Positions 58,172 to 64,000 of a DNA stretch of 64,000 nt are shown piece after piece. Position 1 is the stretch's first letter. Each line of letters opens with the position of its first letter. The stretch comes from CAVPEV01 sp963703555. Its GTDB lineage: Bacteria > Actinomycetota > Actinomycetes > Actinomycetales > Cellulomonadaceae. Location: the NCBI GenBank assembly GCA_963703555.1, contig CAVPEV010000048.1, positions 83,124 through 147,123 of the forward strand, given 5' to 3'. The translations under genes were made by a program, and so were the position numbers. Below the pieces are notes generated by a model. That model worked only from the letters and a program-made list of their open reading frames with translations, was not told where the DNA came from and searched no databases.

Positions 58172-60100
58172 GTGACAGCGAAGACCGACGCGCGGTCCGA
58201 CGAGGCGACATCCGAGCCGGAACCGGGCCGGGCGGAGCGACCTCAGATATGGCGGCGCCCACTCGTTCTCGAGGCTGTCGGTACCGCGGTGCTGGCGCAG
58301 GCCCTGTTCTTCCTGGGCCTCGGCGGCGGGCTCGACCGGCTCCGGGTGCCACTTGGGCGTGGTGACATGCTTGCCGCGTACGCGATGGCCAACACGTTCG
58401 CGCAAGGTTCGTTCCGCAACGACGCCCTCGGCTATCCGTTCGGCATGGACATGCGCTACTTCCCGACGACCGACCACCTGCTCAACGCGGTCGCCGGGTT
58501 CGTCTCGGCGATGACGCACGAACCGTTCCTCGGCCTGAACGTCGTGTATGCGTTGTCATTCCCCGCGACTGCGCTCGCCGCTCTGTGGATGCTAAGGATC
58601 GCCGGCCTCCGCGGGCCGATGGCCGTCGTGCTGTCCCTTGCGATGACGTTCATCCCGTTCCACTGGCTGCGGATCGAGCACGTCTACCTTGCCACCCTCT
58701 TTTCTGCCGTGCTCGGTGTGTGCCTCGCACTGCTCGTGGGCACGGGCGAAATCGAGCGACGACTCACCGCGCCGAGGCGCGCGAGGTACGTGATCGGGCT
58801 CGGGCTGGTGGCACTCGTCATCGCCGTGAGCGGGATCTACTACGCCGCGTTCGCCGTCATGCTCGTCGCGGTGGCCGTTTTGTGGCGGTTCGCGCACGGT
58901 GCGCGCTGGCGCGACCTCCTCCTCGCGGCGACACCCGCGATCGCCGTGGGGCTGTTCACCGTGCTCGCGCTGGCGCCGGCGACTCTCTACACACATGCAC
59001 ACCCCCCGACCCAGCCGGTCGCCGGGCGGGTACCCGTGGAGTCGGTCATCTACTCCGGCGCGCTCGCACTGGCGCTGCTGCCCGCGCCGCTGTCGAAGAT
59101 CCCCGGCTTCGGACTCGTCAACGACTTCGTCACGCGGGCCTATCAGGACGGCTCGGCCGCACCGACGTCCGGAGTGGTGCTGCAATCGAATTCCGGGTCG
59201 CTGTTCACCTGCGCGGCGTTTGTCTTCATGCTCGTCGGCATCGTATGGACCGCCCGAAGGCGGGCGCAGGGCAAGCCGCTTCTCGGTAACGAGACCGGTG
59301 TGACGTTCGGTCTCGTCGGCACGCTGACGGTCGTTGTCGTCGGCTTCCTCGTGCCGTGGGGTCTCAACTTCCTCTTCGCATTCGCGGTCAGCCCACAGCT
59401 CCGAGCGTGGGACCGCCTCCTCCCAGTGCTCTACTCGTTGTTCTTCGTCGGCGCCGCGGTCGCATGGCGGCGCCTCGGGCTGCCTCAAACGGGCATGCGG
59501 GTCTGGTTGGCCGCGGGTGCTTGCGGCGTGCTCCTCCTGCTCGACGGCATCGCGCCGTATCGCACGATGTGGGGTCAGATCGTGGCGGCAGGCACGGCGG
59601 AGCAGCGCGCCGCGCAGGAGTACGCGGCCGCCGTCGACGAGGCGGTGCCGGGTCGGTGCGGCATCCTCCAACTGCCTCTGATCCAGTACCCCGAGGTGCC
59701 GCCACAGCAGCAGATGGGCCCGTACGACCACCTGCTGCCCGCGCTCGTCGGCTCGGGCAAGGAGTGGTCGTTCGGCGCGATGAAGGGCACCTCCGCGAGC
59801 GATTGGCAGGAGTCGATGGGCAGTGGCGGCTTCGATCCGTCGCTCATCCCCGTGCTTGACGAGGGTGGGTTCTGCGCGGTGCACGTAGATCGACGGGGCT
59901 ACACCGCCGACCAGTACGCGAGCTTGACCCGCGACTTGCGCTCGGCTCTCGGTGCGCCGGTTGCGTCCGGTCACAACGGTGACTGGACGCTCTACGCGAT
60001 CCCGGGCTCGACCGCTGACCAGGCCCCGCTCGATGACCGGCTCTCCGAGCTGAGCCCCGAGGCCCGGCGGTTCTACGCGCCGTTGACGCCGCAGGGCTGA
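58172..60100 (+). CDS. GT-C-like multi-pass membrane glycosyltransferase
   Basis: GTG 58172 is fixed by AGGAGGGG at 58159-58166; the product has 642 residues. After a charged cytoplasmic start and a first helix (VLEAVGTAVLAQALFFLGLG) comes an extracytoplasmic loop with AYAMANTFAQGSFRNDALGY and PFGMDMRYFPTTDHLLNAVA, carrying acidic residues where GT-C enzymes bind lipid-phosphate sugars. About ten more helices follow and a C-terminal soluble domain of about 160 residues (CGILQLPLIQYPEVPPQQQM). I judge it a GT-C transferase acting on the outer face of the membrane, but no named family fits exactly. Confidence 0.72.
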   Translation: MTAKTDARSDEATSEPEPGRAERPQIWRRPLVLEAVGTAVLAQALFFLGLGGGLDRLRVPLGRGDMLAAYAMANTFAQGSFRNDALGYPFGMDMRYFPTTDHLLNAVAGFVSAMTHEPFLGLNVVYALSFPATALAALWMLRIAGLRGPMAVVLSLAMTFIPFHWLRIEHVYLATLFSAVLGVCLALLVGTGEIERRLTAPRRARYVIGLGLVALVIAVSGIYYAAFAVMLVAVAVLWRFAHGARWRDLLLAATPAIAVGLFTVLALAPATLYTHAHPPTQPVAGRVPVESVIYSGALALALLPAPLSKIPGFGLVNDFVTRAYQDGSAAPTSGVVLQSNSGSLFTCAAFVFMLVGIVWTARRRAQGKPLLGNETGVTFGLVGTLTVVVVGFLVPWGLNFLFAFAVSPQLRAWDRLLPVLYSLFFVGAAVAWRRLGLPQTGMRVWLAAGACGVLLLLDGIAPYRTMWGQIVAAGTAEQRAAQEYAAAVDEAVPGRCGILQLPLIQYPEVPPQQQMGPYDHLLPALVGSGKEWSFGAMKGTSASDWQESMGSGGFDPSLIPVLDEGGFCAVHVDRRGYTADQYASLTRDLRSALGAPVASGHNGDWTLYAIPGSTADQAPLDDRLSELSPEARRFYAPLTPQG

Positions 60101-60152
60101 CGCAGTCGACGCCAGCAGACGATGCCGGACTGTTCGGTGTCGGCCGTCCGGG

Positions 60153-62156
60153 CTACCAGGTGACGACGCGGTCCGCCAGGCTCTCGGGAACGCTCGAACG
60201 GACCGTATCGAGCTGCTCTGGCGAGACGACGACCTTCAGCTCTGGGTCGGACGACAACAGTTCGGGCACCTGGGCGATCAGCCCGGCGTCGCCGTCCGCC
60301 GCGCCCGCCGCGACTGCCGCGGTGAGGGGTGCCGTTGAGGCGGTGGCTCGCCCGGCCAAGGTCATCGCCCAGAAGCCCGCACGCACCGGGTCGCCGAACG
60401 CGTCGTCGGAGAGCGACAGGTAGTAGACGGGCCCCGACCGCTCGCCCGCGCCGAGCTCACCTGCTGCCAGCAGATGGTCGATCACGGGCAGCGACGAGTA
60501 CGTGTCGACGCTCGACGGCAGGGCGGCGGCGCCGAACGGCCCGAAGGCCTGTGCGACGGCGGCCGCAAGAGCCACCGAGCCGGCCGCGAGACGCAGCCGG
60601 GTCTGCCGGGTGGCGCGTGGGACACTCACGATCGCGAACGACTGGGCAACGACCACGGCGATCACCAGCAGCGCGACGATGTACACCGCGAAGACGTACT
60701 TCGAGAAGTAGTAGCCGAGCTCACCCGTCGTGGAGATCTGGTTGCGGGCGATCCAGCCGAGCGTCACCGCGCCGGCGGCGGGCACGAGTGCGACGGCGAT
60801 CAGGCGCGAAGTCCCGCGGCGTCGTGGCCCGAGCAGGCAGGCCGCAATCGCAGCGAGGACCACGAGAACCACGGTCTCGCGCGGCGGCGTGTCGAACGCG
60901 TTGCCGATGGCGAGCACGCCCGATGGGGACGCAAGCAGCGTCGACAGGATGCGCAGCGCCTGCAGCACGCCGAGCAAGGTCGCGATGACGACCAGTCCCA
61001 CGAGCAGCCACTGGCGCCGTGACGCCGACCATCTGCGTCCGTTGGCCGGGACGAGGATCACGGCAGCACCGGCGGCCGCCATGGTTAGCAGAGGTAGCCA
61101 TGCATGTGCTACGGCTACGAGGAGCCCGCCCAGGACCGCCAGGTGGAGCGGCGACGTCACCTTGGAGACCTGCACCGCCGCGATGACGACCAGACCCACC
61201 GCGACACAGCCGAAGAAGAAGTTGTGATACCCGTCTTCGAGCATTGTCGCGCCGGGGCCGATGAGCAGACTGGCCACGATGAGCGTGACCGCGGGCAACG
61301 CGACCGCGGGCGACCTGCGCAGGCGCGGCAGCCCGCAAAGCCCGAGCACCGCGAGCGCGGTTGCGAGCGCCGCAACCGCGCCCGTCGCCTGGGTTTGCCG
61401 GACGAGTTCCGCGGACGGGCCGCCGTACGCCGGCGAGTGGATCAGCTCAATGATGCTGGCGGCAACGGAGTGAAAGCTCTGCGGGTAGAACACGTACGCC
61501 CATGAGTTGCCAGGGCCGGGGGGCGGGAGCCGGTCGGTTGTCGCGCCGTAGAGGCGCAGCATGTTGACCATCTCAAAGTGCCCGATGTTGTCGTAGCCGC
61601 CCATCGCGACGGACAGGGCGTTGTGCGCATCGGTGACCGCGAGGCGACTCCGCAGACGCCATATGGACCACGCGACGCCGGCGCCGCCGACGAGGTCGAC
61701 GAGGCGGACGCGCGGCACCAGCCGACGAAGGCGTGCTCGGGAGTCGCGGACCAGCACCCAGGTGGTCAAGCCGCCCGCGGTGAGTGCGAGCGCCGGGGCG
61801 ACCCGCCCGATCGATGTCGGTGGGACGATGAACCACCACGTGACGACGCACCAGCCGACGACGAGGGATCCGTTGACGAACAACCGTCGTGAGAGTTCGC
61901 GCGAGCTGGGCACGCCAACGGCTAGCAGCAGGGCCAAAGCGACGGCTGGCCATCCGGTGAGTGCCCCGGCACGCCGAAGCCAGATCGTGGCGATGGCGAT
62001 CAGCACACCTGCGCCAACGCCAAGGGCGATGCGCATCACCGGCCGGGGAGACCTGAGTGCGGCACGGGGACCAGGCCGCACGCGACCCGTGTGCTGCGGG
62101 CGGTCAGCAGTCTCCTCGGACCGAGGGTGAGGGATCGCGCCAGCGGTGCTGCTCAT
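60153..62156 (-). CDS. GT-C-like multi-pass membrane protein
   Basis: I start at ATG 62156 (667 residues), which overlaps the stop of the small upstream frame. A cytoplasmic head of about 45 residues is followed by 12 or more helices (MRIALGVGAGVLIAIATIWL first). The long loop HNALSVAMGGYDNIGHFEMV, WAYVFYPQSFHSVAASIIEL contains Asp and His residues placed as in GT-C glycosyltransferases or the DUF6541-like membrane proteins. The C-terminal 100 residues are soluble. It probably adds a polyprenyl-phosphate sugar outside the membrane or is an exporter accessory; this is inference from shape only. Confidence 0.68.
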   Translation of the reverse strand: MSSTAGAIPHPRSEETADRPQHTGRVRPGPRAALRSPRPVMRIALGVGAGVLIAIATIWLRRAGALTGWPAVALALLLAVGVPSSRELSRRLFVNGSLVVGWCVVTWWFIVPPTSIGRVAPALALTAGGLTTWVLVRDSRARLRRLVPRVRLVDLVGGAGVAWSIWRLRSRLAVTDAHNALSVAMGGYDNIGHFEMVNMLRLYGATTDRLPPPGPGNSWAYVFYPQSFHSVAASIIELIHSPAYGGPSAELVRQTQATGAVAALATALAVLGLCGLPRLRRSPAVALPAVTLIVASLLIGPGATMLEDGYHNFFFGCVAVGLVVIAAVQVSKVTSPLHLAVLGGLLVAVAHAWLPLLTMAAAGAAVILVPANGRRWSASRRQWLLVGLVVIATLLGVLQALRILSTLLASPSGVLAIGNAFDTPPRETVVLVVLAAIAACLLGPRRRGTSRLIAVALVPAAGAVTLGWIARNQISTTGELGYYFSKYVFAVYIVALLVIAVVVAQSFAIVSVPRATRQTRLRLAAGSVALAAAVAQAFGPFGAAALPSSVDTYSSLPVIDHLLAAGELGAGERSGPVYYLSLSDDAFGDPVRAGFWAMTLAGRATASTAPLTAAVAAGAADGDAGLIAQVPELLSSDPELKVVVSPEQLDTVRSSVPESLADRVVTW

Positions 62157-62287
62157 GAGAGGTCGAAGAGGCCGAACGCGAGGTCCGCGATAAGGTCCGT
62201 CACCTGCTCGCTTGCGGCCCGGGTGTCGCCGTCCTGCACGGGTGTGGTATCCCACGCGCCGGGGACGGCGAGCTCGCGGTACGTCAT
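62153..62287 (-). pseudogene. 5' stub of dTDP-4-dehydrorhamnose 3,5-epimerase (rmlC)
   Basis: The 44-residue frame from ATG 62287 begins MTYRELAVPGAWDTTPVQDG and then diverges (ASEQVTDLIADLAFGLFDL). The first 20 residues match the start of RmlC (typically xxYRELxVPGAWxxTP), after which the cupin core is replaced by a short hydrophobic helix. It therefore looks like a fragment fused to other sequence. Its stop overlaps the start of the membrane protein at 62156, so it could still serve as a translational leader for that gene. The dTDP-rhamnose link to rmlB at 32761 suggests it is a relic of this same locus. Confidence 0.6.
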
Positions 62288-62359
62288 GACGGTCCTTCCG
62301 GGTGCGGGGTGCGGCCGGTCGAGCCTAGCCGTGCCGGTAGCCTGTCGTGCGGGTGGGCG

Positions 62360-62995
62360 TCCGCCCTGTGGTGCCGTCCGCGGCGACCGACCGCGAGGTG
62401 CGCCGGTGGCCCGGCGGCGCCCGAGCGCTTCCACGTCGCCTACCGCGGTGTCGACGGCGCGCTCTTCCACCCTGTGGCCAAGGCCGACGTCCGCCGGGTT
62501 CGCGACTCCCTCGGCCTAGGCGACCGGCCGTACGTCGCATTCCTCGGCACGTTCGCGCCGCGCAAGAACGTTCCCGCGCTCGTGCGGGCGTGGGCGGCGG
62601 TCGTCGCCGACCGGGACCAGGCGCCCGCCTTCGTGCTCGCCGGCGGTCGCGGCTGGGACACCGACGTCGATCACGCCGTCGCGGCGGTGCCCGGGCACCT
62701 GAGCGTGCTGCACCCCGACTACCTGCCGCTGGAGGAGCTGGCGGCCTACACCTGTCCGGGGCCGACGTCGCCGCGTACCCCAGCCTCGGCGAGGGGCTCG
62801 GCCTTCCGGTGCTGGAGGCGATGGCCTGCGGTGCCGCGGTGCTGACGACGCGCGAGCTTGTGGCTGCCCGAGGTCGGCGGGGACGCCGTCGAGTACTGCG
62901 GCACGGACGAGGTCTCGATCGGCGCGCTGCTCGGCGGCGGTGCGCCGCGCGGCCCGCTTCACGTGCACGGCGGCGGTGCGCCGCCGTGCACGTGA
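62360..62995 (+). pseudogene. Frameshifted C-terminal half of a GT4 glycosyltransferase
   Basis: Successive plus-strand frames contain VVPSAATDREVRR, then (other frame) ERFHVAYRGVDGALFHPVAK and DRPYVAFLGTFAPRKNVPAL, then after a shift near 62755 LSGADVAAYPSLGEGLGLPV and LEAMACGAAVLTTREL, and after another near 62860 LPEVGGDAVEYCGTDEVSIG. Together these are the donor-binding half of a GT4 mannosyltransferase-like enzyme with at least three frameshifts and no N-terminal half. It ends in a long palindrome. The rmlC stub lies just to the left in the opposite direction, so the join at about 62300-62360 is a rearrangement scar. Confidence 0.78.
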
Positions 62996-62997
62996 AG
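62957..62997. repeat. 19-bp perfect inverted repeat with 3-base loop
   Basis: CTTCACGTGCACGGCGGCG at 62957-62975 is exactly repeated in reverse complement at 62979-62997, separated by GTG. No T tract follows. It occurs at the end of the broken GT4 frame, so it is either a strong terminator or the snap-back of a deletion event. Confidence 0.85.
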
Positions 62998-63130
62998 GCG
63001 TTCGAGACTCCTGCTCGCAGCCGTTCAGCGCCGCCCGGTGTCGGAAGTCGGAGTGCTCCGAACCGGCCGCTGAGCCGATGGGGCAAGCGGCCCAGAGCCG
63101 TCGACGGAGAGGCGCAACGAGCCCGCTAGG

Positions 63131-64000
63131 ATGTGTGGCGTGCAGCGCGCCCCGGTCGAACGAATCGACGCATTAACGGGCGTTCGAATCGTCGCGGCCG
63201 CATTCGTCTTCCTGAGCCACCTGCCGCAGCCACCGTTCCTACCGCAGCGTTTGTCAACCTTCATGACGGCCGGGTACAACGGAGTGACGATCTTCTTCAT
63301 TCTGTCGGGCTTCGTTCTGGCGTGGAACTACACCGAACGACTGACACCTGTCAGTGGTCGCGCTGTGTGGTCGTTCGCGGTCGCGCGGATCGCGCGCATC
63401 TATCCGCTCTACCTGTGCGCGCTCCTCTGGGCGGCCGCGCCAAGCCTGGTGAGTCGTTCGCTGACTGCCGACGCGTGGCTGCATGCACTCGCGCTGCAGA
63501 CGTGGAGCCCAGACGTCTACTTTGCGTTCGGCCTGAACGGGCCCGGGTGGTCTATCGGTGTGGAGTTCTTCCTCTACGCGTGCTTCCCCGTCATCGTCCT
63601 TGCCATGGCATCGATTCGTCGCAACCCGAGGGCGCTCCTCGCTGTAGCTGTAATCGCGTTGGTCATCGTGGGGGCATTGGCGTGGTGGTTCACCGCGACC
63701 GGGCGCGCGGCACTTCCCACGACCGACCCGTCTTCGGCGCATCGATGGCTCTACCGCACCCCGCTCACGCGACTGGGCGATTTCGTGGTAGGTGTGAGTG
63801 CTGCCCTGCTGGTGCGATGCGTCTCAATCCCCGCGAAGGTCGGGTCCGTTCTTCAGATCGTTACCGGCGTCGTGATCGTGGGGCTCATGTCTTGGCGCTC
63901 GCTGCTGTATACAGCCTGGTCGTGGGACTTCGCCTACCTTCTGCCGGGTGCGGTGCTCTTGTGGGCGCTCGCGGCCGCGCCGAGTGCTCCGCTCGCGGTA
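63131..64000 (+). CDS. Membrane acyltransferase (AT3 type), 3' end outside the window
   Basis: From ATG 63131 (GTG 63140 is an alternative with agga in front) the frame is open for 290 codons to the window edge: APVERIDALTGVRIVAAAFV then FLSHLP with the catalytic His, TIFFILSGFVLAWNYTERLT, FAVARIARIYPLYLCALLWA and GWSIGVEFFLYACFPVIVLA. This is the acyltransferase-3/OafA family with about eight membrane helices so far. It would decorate surface sugars. About 80-100 residues probably lie beyond the edge. It is not related closely to the acyltransferase at 54431. It is the first intact gene after the scarred stretch 62153-63000. Confidence 0.9.
   Translation, partial: MCGVQRAPVERIDALTGVRIVAAAFVFLSHLPQPPFLPQRLSTFMTAGYNGVTIFFILSGFVLAWNYTERLTPVSGRAVWSFAVARIARIYPLYLCALLWAAAPSLVSRSLTADAWLHALALQTWSPDVYFAFGLNGPGWSIGVEFFLYACFPVIVLAMASIRRNPRALLAVAVIALVIVGALAWWFTATGRAALPTTDPSSAHRWLYRTPLTRLGDFVVGVSAALLVRCVSIPAKVGSVLQIVTGVVIVGLMSWRSLLYTAWSWDFAYLLPGAVLLWALAAAPSAPLAV

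Overview
The window is very GC-rich DNA (codon third positions almost always G or C) from an actinobacterium. Gene content (SpoIID and PGRP proteins carrying DUF4214 tails, PadR, Crp/Fnr and LuxR regulators, a Wadjet locus, a rhamnose-type surface glycan locus) fits the Micrococcales, perhaps a Cellulomonas-like genus; that placement is inference. No rRNA, tRNA or CRISPR array was found.

Left to right: (1) 1-2304, minus strand: a type I Wadjet anti-plasmid operon (jetA, jetB, start of jetC; jetC runs off the edge and jetD would lie beyond it). (2) 2305-3590: debris of a conjugative-type element plus a palindrome. (3) 3591-13390: a secreted protein and a carbohydrate cluster made of an ABC importer (ATPase, lipoprotein, two permeases), a zinc alcohol dehydrogenase, an IclR regulator, an IlvD/Edd dehydratase and an inositol-monophosphatase-like enzyme. 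Together they look like uptake and oxidative, non-phosphorylative breakdown of a sugar, polyol or sugar acid. The cluster is bounded by broken genes. (4) 13391-16434: a truncated aldo/keto reductase and an SDP-type antimicrobial peptide operon (SdpC-like toxin precursor, SdpA, SdpB) whose sdpB has an in-frame TGA. (5) 16482-20654: a phytoene-dehydrogenase-like flavoenzyme, then an ABC pair (membrane subunit frameshifted) under an ArsR-type regulator with a palindrome at its start. (6) 20900-24229: accessory scrapyard with a response-regulator stub, an IS21-type transposase wreck with one end, a DUF433/DUF5615 toxin-antitoxin pair and a truncated tyrosine recombinase. (7) 24363-28177: a LuxR two-component system with an ABC-2 exporter. 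(8) 28346-30405: MMPL pseudogene, broken membrane protein with PadR regulator, ParE-type toxin-antitoxin. (9) 30909-32620: a Crp/Fnr regulator, a DUF6448 protein and a nickel-superoxide-dismutase-type maturation peptidase. (10) 32761-64000: a large surface polysaccharide locus with rmlB, sugar-nucleotide enzymes, glycosyltransferases, a Wzx-like flippase, a Wzm/Wzt exporter, acyltransferases, GT-C-like membrane proteins and two cell-wall proteins with DUF4214 repeats. Its right end is scarred (rmlC stub, decayed GT4 gene, long palindrome).

The most promising unit is region 9. The DUF6448 protein carries a short leader followed by an HCDTEDG motif that closely resembles the HCDLPCG nickel hook of NiSOD. 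Its start-coupled neighbour is a membrane-anchor-free S26 peptidase of the NiSOD-maturation type. A perfect TTGAC-N4-GTCAA box overlaps the stop codon of the upstream Crp/Fnr gene and sits at -41.5 relative to a predictable start site. I read this as a small regulated metalloprotein system in which a leader is cut off to expose an N-terminal His-Cys metal hook. The SDP-type toxin operon with its single nonsense codon is the second item of interest.
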